The translations under genes and the position numbers were made by a program. A stretch of 64,000 nt of DNA from UBA2991 sp965221735 (GTDB taxonomy: Bacteria; Chloroflexota; Dehalococcoidia; Tepidiformales; Tepidiformaceae), in the NCBI GenBank assembly GCA_965221735.1, contig OZ244910.1, forward strand, positions 2,356,001 through 2,420,000. The letters are read 5' to 3'. Positions within the stretch are counted from its first letter, which is position 1. Each line of letters begins with the position of its first letter. Below, in pieces: positions 1-7,563 of the stretch. The notes below the pieces were generated by a model. That model was not told the origin of the DNA. It searched no databases and saw only the letters and a program-made list of their open reading frames with translations.

Positions 1-538
1 CGATGAGACGGTCGAGGACGCGGCGGGTCTCCTGTGCCTCGATGAGCTCGCGGTTGAGCTCGCCGGGGTGCTCGAAGGCGGCCTCGATGGCCGGTTTCGT
101 GATCTCGTGGAAGACGACGCGCTGGGTCTTCTCGGCGGGAATCTTGGCCGCTTCGAGGATGTGCCAGGAGATGGCCTCGCCCTCGCGGTCGGGGTCGGTC
201 GAGAGGTAGACGCGCTCGGCCCTGCCGGCGGCGGTCTTGATCTCCTTGACGACGTCCTTCTTGTCCTTGAGCACCTCATAGGTGGGTTCGAAGGAGCCGC
301 CCTTCACGTCGACGCCGTAGCCGTAGTTCGGCAGGTCGCGAACATGGCCGACGGAGGCGATAACGCGGTACTTGTCGCCGAGGATGCCCTCGATGGTGCG
401 AGCCTTGGCGGGGGACTCGACGATGACGAGATCCTTGCCGCCACGGGCGCGCGAGCCCTTCGCGGCGCCGTTTGCGGGGGCGCGCTTCGCGGCCTTCTTG
501 CCGCCTTTCGCGGTGGCGGAGGAGGTTCGTTTCGGCAT
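1..538 (-). CDS. topA: DNA topoisomerase I, N-terminal part (cut by window edge)
   Basis: Type IA topoisomerase that relaxes negatively supercoiled DNA through a transient 5'-phosphotyrosine link. Translating the minus strand from ATG at 538 gives a Lys/Ala-rich basic leader of about 35 residues, then the TOPRIM start with LVIVESPAKARTIEGILG. After that come a GHVRDLP segment and the acidic STDPDREGEAISWH motif, whose D-x-D-x-E residues bind Mg2+. The sequence runs off the left edge before the active-site tyrosine, so only about 179 codons are seen. An AGGA precedes the ATG by a few bases. It is the last visible gene of the leftward operon, 83 bases after tgt. The basic N-terminal extension is longer than in E. 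coli TopA; its role is unknown. Confidence 0.93.
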   Translation of the reverse strand, partial: MPKRTSSATAKGGKKAAKRAPANGAAKGSRARGGKDLVIVESPAKARTIEGILGDKYRVIASVGHVRDLPNYGYGVDVKGGSFEPTYEVLKDKKDVVKEIKTAAGRAERVYLSTDPDREGEAISWHILEAAKIPAEKTQRVVFHEITKPAIEAAFEHPGELNRELIEAQETRRVLDRLI

Positions 539-621
539 CGTTCCTCGTCTACCCGGACGCTTCGGAAGGCGTCCTCGGTTCCCGAGCGTAGAAGGGAGTA
601 CGCGAGTTTGTCGAGTCCGGG

Positions 622-1785
622 TCAGGTGCGGGAGCGTGCCTGCCAGCGAGCGCGCTGCTCGGTGCGGGCGGCTTCGTCGGCGGGCTGGTAGCGGGCGAGG
701 AACTCGCCGGCGAAGGGGTCGAACGCGCCCGCGAGGACGGCTTCGCGCATGCGCTCGCAGAGGCGCTGGATGTAGCGAAGGTTGTGGATGCTGGCGAGGC
801 GGTAGCCCAGCAGTTCCTCGTTGCGGAAGAGGTGGTGGAGGTAAGCGGTGGAGTAGCGGACGCAAGCGATGCAGTCGCAGGCGGGGTCGAGGGGGGTGGC
901 GCGCTCACGGAAGCGGGCGGCCTTGATGTTGATGCGGCCGTCGTCGGTGAAGAGCGAGCCGGTGCGGCCGAGGCGGGTGGGGAGGACGCAGTCGAACATG
1001 TCGACCCCGGCGGCCACGGCGTGGACGAGATCCTCGGGGCTGCCGACTCCCATGAGGTAGCGGGGGCGGTCAATGGGAAGCTCGCGGCAGGCGACCTCGG
1101 TGATGGCGTACTGGTCGGCCTTGGACTCGCCCACGGAGAGGCCGCCGATGGCGTAACCGGGCGCTTCGCGGGCGGCGAGCTCGCGGGCGTGCCAGCGCCG
1201 CAGGTCCTGGTCGACGCCGCCCTGGACGATGGCGAACAGCGCGGGCGCCGGGTCGAGGGCCCGGGAGCGGTCGAACCAGCGCAGGGTGCGCTCGGCGGCG
1301 TCGCGCTGGTCTCGCGCGGGGGCATCGCCGGGGAGGACATGGTCGAGGGGCATCGCGATATCGACGTCGAGGGCCCTCTGGACCTCGATCGCAAGCTCAG
1401 GGGTGTAGTGGTGCTCGGAACCATCGATGTGGGAGCGGAATCGCACGCCCGCGTCGTCGACGCGCAGGAGGCGGGCGAGGCTGAAGACCTGGTAGCCGCC
1501 ACTGTCGGAGAGGATGGGACCGTTCCAGCCCATGAAGCGGTGGACGCCGCCGAGCGACTCGATGAGGCGGTGGCCAGGGCGGAGGTAGAGGTGGTAGGCG
1601 TTGACGAGGGCGATGCCCGCGCCGGTCGCGGCAACCTCATCGGGGGTGAGGGCCTTGACGGTCGCGAGCGTGCCGACGGGCATGAAGGCGGGGGTGGGAA
1701 CCTCGCCGCGATTCGTGGACAGTGTGCCGGCGCGAGGGACGGCGGGGCCGTTGCCCCCACCATCGAGCCGGAACGTCAGGGACAT
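622..1785 (-). CDS. tgt: Queuine/preQ1 tRNA-ribosyltransferase
   Basis: Swaps guanine 34 of GUN-anticodon tRNAs for the queuosine precursor preQ1 (bacterial TGT family). At 387 residues it has the normal length. The TIM-barrel signatures are clear: SDSGGYQVFSL with Asp94, MFDCVLPTR with the likely nucleophile Asp265, and the zinc site C303-x-C305-x2-C308 with His334. These match the E. coli positions almost one for one. It starts 2 bases after the aroK-aroB fusion stops, so it is almost certainly co-transcribed with the aro genes. No other queuosine-pathway gene is in the window. Confidence 0.96.
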   Translation of the reverse strand: MSLTFRLDGGGNGPAVPRAGTLSTNRGEVPTPAFMPVGTLATVKALTPDEVAATGAGIALVNAYHLYLRPGHRLIESLGGVHRFMGWNGPILSDSGGYQVFSLARLLRVDDAGVRFRSHIDGSEHHYTPELAIEVQRALDVDIAMPLDHVLPGDAPARDQRDAAERTLRWFDRSRALDPAPALFAIVQGGVDQDLRRWHARELAAREAPGYAIGGLSVGESKADQYAITEVACRELPIDRPRYLMGVGSPEDLVHAVAAGVDMFDCVLPTRLGRTGSLFTDDGRINIKAARFRERATPLDPACDCIACVRYSTAYLHHLFRNEELLGYRLASIHNLRYIQRLCERMREAVLAGAFDPFAGEFLARYQPADEAARTEQRARWQARSRT

Positions 1786-1787
1786 GC

Positions 1788-3398
1788 TCAGGCGAGGACG
1801 GCGTCGAGGGCGGCCTCGACGGCCTTGTCGGGCACGTCGCGGTGGACGGCGGCCTGGCCGATGCGCTCGAGGAGGACCCAGGAAATGGCGCCGTCGCGGA
1901 CTTTCTTGTCGCTGCGCATGGCGCTGACGACAGCCTCGCGAGCGACGCCCTCGGCGCGCTCGGGGAGTCCGCAGGCGCGGAGGAGGTCCTGCTGCCGCTC
2001 GAGGGCGGCGGCGGGGAGGAGGCCGACCTCGCAGGCGATGCGCCCGGCGGCGTGCATGCCGATGGCGACGGCCTCGCCGTGGAGGTAGCCGCTGAAGCCA
2101 GCGGCGGCCTCGATCCCGTGGCCGATGGTATGGCCGTAGTTGAGCAGGGTCCGGGCGCCCGACTCGCGCTCGTCCTCGGAGACGACGCGGGCCTTGATGG
2201 CGGTGCTGCGCGCGATCAGCTCCTCGGTGGCGAGGGCGGCGGGGTCGCCGGCGCGCGCTTCGAAGAGCCGAACGAGCTCTTCGTCGAGGATGAAGCCATG
2301 CTTCACGAGCTCGGCGAGGCCGGCCTGGAGGTGGCGGGACGGGAGGGTGGCGAGAAGGGCCGGGTCGGTGAGGACGAGGCGGGGCTGGGCGAAGGCGCCG
2401 ACGAGGTTCTTGCCGATCGCGTGATCGACGCCGGTCTTGCCTCCGACGGCGGCGTCGACCATGCCGAGGAGGGTGGTGGGGACGTGGACGAAGGGGATGC
2501 CGCGCAGGACGGTGGCGGCGGCATAGCCGCCCAGGTCGGTGACGACGCCGCCGCCGAGGCAGACCACGAAGTCGCTGCGTTCGACCCGCTCACCGAGGAG
2601 CCAGTCGTACACGGTCTGGACGGTGGCGAGGGTCTTGTGCTCCTCGCCGGCGGGGATGGCCATGTCGGCGGCCTGGAAGCCAGCGGCGCGCAGCGAGTCG
2701 AGGGCGGTGGCGGCGAAGCGGGGGCCGGAGCCGGTGTCGGTGAGGACGAAAGCGCGGCCGGAGAGGCCGACGCGGCCACAGAGATCGCCGAGGTCGGCGA
2801 TGGCGCCTTCGCGCACGACGATCGGGTAGCTCGCGCCGGGGGTCGTGACGGTGGCGGCGACGCCGGGGATGGCATCGTCGCTGGAGTCGCCCCCTTCCCA
2901 GAGGCGCAGGATGCGGTCGCAGACCTGCTCGGGGGTGAGGCCGTCGACCTCGATGGAGGCGTCGGCGCGGGCGTAGTCGTCGCGGCGGGACTCGAAGAGG
3001 GATTCAAGGCGCTGCCGGGGGTCGCCTGCGAGGAGGGGGCGGGGTTCGTCGGTGGGCTGGGCGGCGAGGCGCTCGGCGGCCACGGCGGGGCTGACGGCGA
3101 GCCAGACGGTGAATCCGTCGGCGAGCACTTCGCGGCCGGCATCGTGGGTGGGAGCGCCGCCCCCGGTGGCAACGACGACGCGGGAGGAGCGGGTAGCGCG
3201 CGAGAGAGCGCGGCCTTCCAGTTCGCGGAAGGCGGCTTCGCCCTCCTCGCTGAAGATGTCGGGGATTGAGCGTCCGGCCGTCTTCTCGATGAGGGTGTCG
3301 CTGTCAACGAAGGACCAGCCGAGGCGGTCGGCGAGCAAGCGTCCGACCGTTGACTTGCCGCTCCCGGAGAGGCCGACGAGGAAGATGTGGTCAGGCAT
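1788..3398 (-). CDS. aroKB: Fused shikimate kinase / 3-dehydroquinate synthase
   Basis: One polypeptide of 536 residues carries two steps of the shikimate pathway. Residues 1 to about 168 are shikimate kinase: P-loop GLSGSGKST at 9-17, the DSD shikimate-binding motif near 32-34 and the GGGA segment near 79-82. Residues about 183-536 are 3-dehydroquinate synthase, with the NAD-binding GGGVVTDLGGY run, the PTTLLGMVDAAVGGKT motif and the metal-site histidine segments (NYGHTIGHGIE). A Gly/Ser/Asp-rich linker at about 168-180 joins them. Adjacent aroK and aroB genes are common in bacteria; here they are fused in frame with no stop between. The gene lies 5 bases after aroC and 2 bases before tgt, so it is part of the operon. 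Confidence 0.95.
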   Translation of the reverse strand: MPDHIFLVGLSGSGKSTVGRLLADRLGWSFVDSDTLIEKTAGRSIPDIFSEEGEAAFRELEGRALSRATRSSRVVVATGGGAPTHDAGREVLADGFTVWLAVSPAVAAERLAAQPTDEPRPLLAGDPRQRLESLFESRRDDYARADASIEVDGLTPEQVCDRILRLWEGGDSSDDAIPGVAATVTTPGASYPIVVREGAIADLGDLCGRVGLSGRAFVLTDTGSGPRFAATALDSLRAAGFQAADMAIPAGEEHKTLATVQTVYDWLLGERVERSDFVVCLGGGVVTDLGGYAAATVLRGIPFVHVPTTLLGMVDAAVGGKTGVDHAIGKNLVGAFAQPRLVLTDPALLATLPSRHLQAGLAELVKHGFILDEELVRLFEARAGDPAALATEELIARSTAIKARVVSEDERESGARTLLNYGHTIGHGIEAAAGFSGYLHGEAVAIGMHAAGRIACEVGLLPAAALERQQDLLRACGLPERAEGVAREAVVSAMRSDKKVRDGAISWVLLERIGQAAVHRDVPDKAVEAALDAVLA

Positions 3399-3403
3399 GG
3401 CGA

Positions 3404-4579
3404 TCAGCCGGAGCGGGCGCGCGGCCCGAGGCCTGCGAGGTGCGCTTCGACACTCGTACGCATCTCGGCGAGGCTGTCGCCGCCGAACTTCTCAAGCCAG
3501 GCGTCGGCGAGGACGATGGCGACCATCGCCTCGGCGACGACGCCGGCGGCGGGGACGACGCAGACGTCGCTGCGTTCGTAGTGGGCGAGCACTTCCTCGC
3601 CGGTGTCGAGGTCGACGGAGGGGAGGGGGTGGGCAAGGGTGGGGATGGGCTTGACGGCGGCGCGCACGACGATGTCCTCGCCGGTGGTGATGCCCCCTTC
3701 GATGCCGCCGTGGCGGTTGGTGTCGTGGGGCCAGGGTCGCTCGCCCCACTGGTCGGCGGGGAGGATGACGTCGTGGGTCTGGGAGCCGCGCTGCTCGGTG
3801 GCCTCGAAGCCGAGGCCGAGGCCGACGCCCTTGAACGCATTGATGCTGCAGATCGCCTGGGCGATGCGGCCGTCGAGCTTGCGGTCCCACTGGACGTAGG
3901 AGCCAAGGCCGAGGGGGACGCCGGAGACGCGCACCTCCACCTGGCCGCCGAGCGTATCGCCGTCGGACTTGGCGGCGTCGATGGCGGCGACCATCTGCTC
4001 GGATGCGCCGGAGTCGCCGCAGCGGACGGGGTCGGCCTCGACGGCCTCCCAGTCTACGGTTTCGCCGGCGCCGGAACGCACGCCGCCGATAGCGAGCGTA
4101 TGGCTGCGAAAGGAGACGCCGAACTCGTCGAGGAGGCGCTTGGCGACTCCGGCGACGGCGACGCGGGCGGCGGTCTCGCGGGCGCTGGCACGCTCGAGGA
4201 CGTTGCGGACGTCGTCGAAGCCGTACTTGATGGCGCCGGGGAGGTCGGCGTGTCCGGGGCGAAGGCGGGTGACGCGCTCGATCTCGGCGTCGACGGGCTC
4301 GACGGCCATCTTCTCGGTCCAGTTCACCCAGTCACGGTTGGTGATCCAGAGGGCGACGGGGGAGCCGAGGGTGAGGCCGTGGCGAACACCGGCAGTAATC
4401 TCGGCGCGGTCTTTCTCGATCTTCATGCGGCCACCGCGGCCATAGCCGCCCTGGCGGCGAGCCATGTCGACGGCGATGTCGTCCTCGGTGAGAGGCAAGC
4501 CGGCGGGAAGGCCCTCGATGAGCGCGGTGAGACCCTTGCCGTGGCTCTCGCCGGAGGTGAGGAAGCGGAAGCGTCCCAT
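3404..4579 (-). CDS. aroC: Chorismate synthase
   Basis: Makes chorismate from 5-enolpyruvylshikimate-3-phosphate using reduced FMN, the last step of the common aromatic pathway. The 391-residue protein begins MGRFRFLTSGESHG, the first chorismate synthase signature with its catalytic histidine. RRQGGYGRGGRMKIE near 40-55 and the GGIEGGITTGE region follow, all family hallmarks. Its ATG shares one base with the stop of the upstream unknown gene (TGATG), and aroK-aroB follows 5 bases after its stop. Length and motifs are complete. Confidence 0.97.
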   Translation of the reverse strand: MGRFRFLTSGESHGKGLTALIEGLPAGLPLTEDDIAVDMARRQGGYGRGGRMKIEKDRAEITAGVRHGLTLGSPVALWITNRDWVNWTEKMAVEPVDAEIERVTRLRPGHADLPGAIKYGFDDVRNVLERASARETAARVAVAGVAKRLLDEFGVSFRSHTLAIGGVRSGAGETVDWEAVEADPVRCGDSGASEQMVAAIDAAKSDGDTLGGQVEVRVSGVPLGLGSYVQWDRKLDGRIAQAICSINAFKGVGLGLGFEATEQRGSQTHDVILPADQWGERPWPHDTNRHGGIEGGITTGEDIVVRAAVKPIPTLAHPLPSVDLDTGEEVLAHYERSDVCVVPAAGVVAEAMVAIVLADAWLEKFGGDSLAEMRTSVEAHLAGLGPRARSG

Positions 4580-5211
4580 CAGGAGGCCTGCCGGTCGTCG
4601 GCGGCGCCGGGGATGGGCGGGAGGGTGATGGGGGCGGCGAGGCCGGCGTCGGTGGTCTCCCAGGCAGTCTCGAAGCGCGCGAGGATCTCGGCCGGGGCGA
4701 GTTCGTCCCAGTCGAGGCCGTCGGCGTCGGAGCGGTGAGCGGTGGTGGTCAGGATGGGCTTCTGCAAGGCGGCCCCGCCGTCCGCGGTGAAGGTGGAGTA
4801 CACGTCCACGCGAACGCTCCCGAGGCTGAGGTTGGGAACATCGTACAACATCATCTCCACGAGCCTGGCGGCCAGAGCGATGGCCTCGTCGAGGGCGGAG
4901 GAGACCTGCTCGCGGCGGCCCTCGACGGAACGGAACTCGCCCTCGGCGGAGGACTGCACGACGGCGAGGTCGGCGGTGGCGGCGGCGAGCTCGGCGCGCT
5001 GGACGCCGGCCCAGAGGCTGGCAGGCACGTCGCGAGGCGGGCGGGCGCGGCCCCAGGAGGCCATCGCCTCGAGGATGAGGGCCTCCACAATCTCGTTGTC
5101 GCCGGAGGCGACGCGCCTCCGCCAGGCGCGCTGCTGGAACATCTCGGTGGAGATGATCCAGCCGACGAAGAGGAAGAGGGCGAGCCCGAGGACCGTGCCG
5201 ACGATGATCAC
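4579..5211 (-). CDS. Unknown membrane-anchored protein inside the aro operon
   Basis: A 210-residue protein I do not recognise. I chose the GTG at 5211 because it overlaps the aroE stop (GTGA) and is followed at once by one hydrophobic segment (about residues 2-21, IIVGTVLGLALFLFVGWIIS). That segment looks like an uncleaved N-terminal anchor with the rest outside or inside by topology unknown. The body has an Ala/Glu-rich, probably helical stretch (about 60-115) and then a more beta-like part around DVPNLSLGSVRVDVYSTF. There are no cysteines or obvious catalytic motifs. Tight coupling on both sides (GTGA with aroE, TGATG with aroC) argues that it is a real gene expressed with the shikimate enzymes. 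Confidence 0.8.
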   Translation of the reverse strand: MIIVGTVLGLALFLFVGWIISTEMFQQRAWRRRVASGDNEIVEALILEAMASWGRARPPRDVPASLWAGVQRAELAAATADLAVVQSSAEGEFRSVEGRREQVSSALDEAIALAARLVEMMLYDVPNLSLGSVRVDVYSTFTADGGAALQKPILTTTAHRSDADGLDWDELAPAEILARFETAWETTDAGLAAPITLPPIPGAADDRQAS

Positions 5212-6029
5212 GGCGCGTCCCCGGTGAGGGCGGCGCGAGCGGCCTCGCGCATGGCGTCGAGGGGGGCAGGCCGGCCGGTCCAGAGGTGGAAGGCGAGCGC
5301 GCCCTGGTGGATGAGCATGGGCAGGCCGCCGAGGACCGGGAGGCCCGCCGCGCGGGCGGCGCGGAGGAGGGGCGTCTCCTCGGGGGCGTAGACGATGTCG
5401 ACGACGAGGGTGGCGGGTTCGGCGGCGGCGGGGTCGCAGGGGAGGGCGTCCTCGGCGCCGGAGCCGTGCATCCCGGCGGAGGTGCAGTTCACCACGCAGT
5501 CGTAGGGGGCGGGCGGCGCGTCGAAGGGGACGGCTTCGGCTCCGACCGCTTCGGCAAGGGCCTCGGCGCGGGCAGCGGTGCGGTTGGAGATGGCGATGGC
5601 GGCGCCGGCTTCGCGGAGGGCGAAGGCGATCCCGCGGGCGGCTCCTCCCGCGCCCACGAGCAGGAAGCGCTTCCCGGAGGGTTCGAAGCCCGCTTCCCGG
5701 AGCGCGGCCACGAAGCCGCCGCCGTCGGTGTTGTGCCCGGTGAGGCGACCTTGGTCGTTGACGACGGTGTTGACGGCGCCGATCCCGGCAGCTAGGGGCG
5801 CGACCTCGTCGAGCAGCGGGAGGATGGCCTGCTTGTGGGGGATGGTCACGTTGGCGCCGAGGCAGTCCGGTTCGCGCAGGGCGGCGACGCGGGCGGCGAG
5901 GTCGTCGGGCGGGGTGTCCCAGCGGTCGTAGGTGGCGTCGACGCCGGCGGCGCGAAGCGCGGCCCCCTGGATAGCAGGCGAGAGCGAGTGGGCGACGGGG
6001 TGCCCGATGATGCCGAGCCGGGCGCTCAC
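5208..6029 (-). CDS. aroE: Shikimate dehydrogenase
   Basis: NADP-dependent reduction of 3-dehydroshikimate to shikimate. The 273-residue protein has the substrate-domain motif HSLSPAIQ near 14-21, NVTIPHKQ with the catalytic lysine, the NTDGGGF segment with the conserved Asp, and the dinucleotide-binding LVGAGGAARG. The NRT segment that prefers NADP phosphate (ISNRTAARA) is also present. It is coupled by 4-base overlaps to mltG upstream (ATGA) and to the unknown membrane protein downstream (GTGA). With aroC and aroK-aroB this operon holds four of the seven shikimate activities. Confidence 0.95.
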   Translation of the reverse strand: MSARLGIIGHPVAHSLSPAIQGAALRAAGVDATYDRWDTPPDDLAARVAALREPDCLGANVTIPHKQAILPLLDEVAPLAAGIGAVNTVVNDQGRLTGHNTDGGGFVAALREAGFEPSGKRFLLVGAGGAARGIAFALREAGAAIAISNRTAARAEALAEAVGAEAVPFDAPPAPYDCVVNCTSAGMHGSGAEDALPCDPAAAEPATLVVDIVYAPEETPLLRAARAAGLPVLGGLPMLIHQGALAFHLWTGRPAPLDAMREAARAALTGDAP

Positions 6030-7147
6030 CGTTCGACTTTATCGCACCGGTTGGGGTTGTCGTGCTCTTCGAAGGTGACGGCGAAGCAGTGGGAGCCGTC
6101 ATCGGCGCGCGTATCGACCTGGTAGTAGTAGTAGCTGGTGTCCTGGGGGTAGACGACCGCCTCTATCGAAGCGAGGCCGGGGCTGGCGATGGGTCCCGGC
6201 GGCCAGCCCGCGTAGCGGCGGGTGTTGTACGGGGAGTCGCAATCAAGGTCGGCGAGGGTCAGCTCGCTGCCGGGCTTCCACCAGCCGTACGCTTCGACGC
6301 TGGCCGGATCCTGCGTCGCCACGCAGTACTGGGTGGTGGCGTCAACGCCGAGGCGGTCGAAGGCCTCGAGGCGATTGAAGAGCACACCCGCGACGAAGGC
6401 GCGTTCCTCGGGCACCGATACCTCGCGTTCGATGAGAGAGGCGAGGGTGAGCACCTCGTGGGGGGTGAGCCCGAGACGGGCGGCCGCCTCGCGCAGGTCG
6501 GCTGAGAAGCGAAGGTGCATGGTCTCGGCCATGAGGGCGATGAGCTCGGCGGCGGTTGAGCCGAGCGGCACGATGTAGGTGTCGGGGAAGAGGTAGCCCT
6601 CGTGGCCGACGCCCGGGGGGAGCTCGACGGCGAAGCTGATGGGGAGTTCGACGTCGCGGGCGGCGGCGATGAACTCCTCGGCGGGACCGAACCCTGCCTG
6701 CTGCGCGATCTCGGCCATCTCCTCGATTCGCAGGCCCTCGGGGAAGGTAACGCGGACGGTTGGGACGACCTCGCCGACCACGGTGATGGTGCGGAGGATG
6801 GACAGCGTCGAGTCACCGGGACGGAGCGTGTAGACGCCGGAGACGAGCCGGTTCTGAAGACCGAGGAGCGAGGCGAGAATCTTGAACTGGGAGGCCGAGC
6901 AGATGATGCCGAGCTCTTCGAGCTGGCCGGCGACGTCGTCGATCGTGCTGCCCTCCTCGATGATGTAGCGCTGTGGATCGCCCGATTCGCAGGGGGTGGG
7001 GGTGGGGATGGCATCGCCGCCGAGGGTCTCGCGGGGCGTGCCCGCGAACAGGGCGGCGCCGATGATCACGCCGGCGATGACGAACCCGAAGCCGAGCGCC
7101 ATGAGCAGCGAGCGCCCGCCGAACAGCCAGCGGAGCATCGGCATCAT
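6026..7147 (-). CDS. mltG: Endolytic murein transglycosylase MltG
   Basis: Membrane-bound lytic transglycosylase that cuts nascent peptidoglycan strands and so terminates glycan elongation. The 373-residue protein has an N-terminal membrane segment at about 13-35. A LysM-like region follows (YIIEEGSTIDDVAGQL), and then the YceG domain with EGYLFPDTY at 183-191 and the catalytic glutamate in LASLIEREV (Glu240 by my count, matching E. coli Glu218). Two ATG codons in a row begin the gene, and the first overlaps the ruvX stop. Upstream ruvX is its usual neighbour in many bacteria. Confidence 0.95.
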   Translation of the reverse strand: MMPMLRWLFGGRSLLMALGFGFVIAGVIIGAALFAGTPRETLGGDAIPTPTPCESGDPQRYIIEEGSTIDDVAGQLEELGIICSASQFKILASLLGLQNRLVSGVYTLRPGDSTLSILRTITVVGEVVPTVRVTFPEGLRIEEMAEIAQQAGFGPAEEFIAAARDVELPISFAVELPPGVGHEGYLFPDTYIVPLGSTAAELIALMAETMHLRFSADLREAAARLGLTPHEVLTLASLIEREVSVPEERAFVAGVLFNRLEAFDRLGVDATTQYCVATQDPASVEAYGWWKPGSELTLADLDCDSPYNTRRYAGWPPGPIASPGLASIEAVVYPQDTSYYYYQVDTRADDGSHCFAVTFEEHDNPNRCDKVER

Positions 7148-7563
7148 GCGCTGCTGCCCGCCCGCGAATCGAGGACAGCCTGGAGGAGCACGGCGGCGGC
7201 GGCGGAATCGAGCGAGCCGTCGCGGCGCCGGTCGGAGGGCACATAGCGGGCGGCTTCGACGCTGGAGAGGCGCTCGTCCCAGGTGGTCACGGGGATGTCG
7301 AGGCGCTCGCGCAGGCGCTCGACGAAGGCGCGGGTCCGGTCGGTCTGGGCGGAGTCCCCGCCGGCAAGCGTGAGGGGCAGCCCGACCACGACCTCGGCAA
7401 CCTCCTCGGCGGCGACGAGGGGAGGAAGGGCCTCAATGACAGCGCGCGTTCCGCCCTTAAGAGCAGGGCGCGGGTGGGCGTAGAGGCCGAGCTCGTCGCT
7501 GACGGCCACGCCCGTGCGGCGGGAGCCTACGTCAAGGGCCATCAGACGGGCTGGTTTCGGCAT
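7144..7563 (-). CDS. ruvX: Putative pre-16S rRNA nuclease / Holliday-junction resolvase-like RuvX (YqgF)
   Basis: RNase H-fold nuclease that trims the 16S rRNA 5' end in E. coli. The 139-residue product has the first acidic strand MALDVGSRRTGVAVS, the middle EVVVGLPLTLAGGDS and the final TTWDERLSSVEAA with the conserved Asp and Glu. I chose the ATG at 7563 (MPKPARLMALD), which gives the normal family length and overlaps the upstream gene by 32 bases. The internal ATG at 7542 would remove only seven residues and is possible. Neither start has a clear Shine-Dalgarno, so translation is probably coupled to the gene before it. Confidence 0.9.
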   Translation of the reverse strand: MPKPARLMALDVGSRRTGVAVSDELGLYAHPRPALKGGTRAVIEALPPLVAAEEVAEVVVGLPLTLAGGDSAQTDRTRAFVERLRERLDIPVTTWDERLSSVEAARYVPSDRRRDGSLDSAAAAVLLQAVLDSRAGSSA

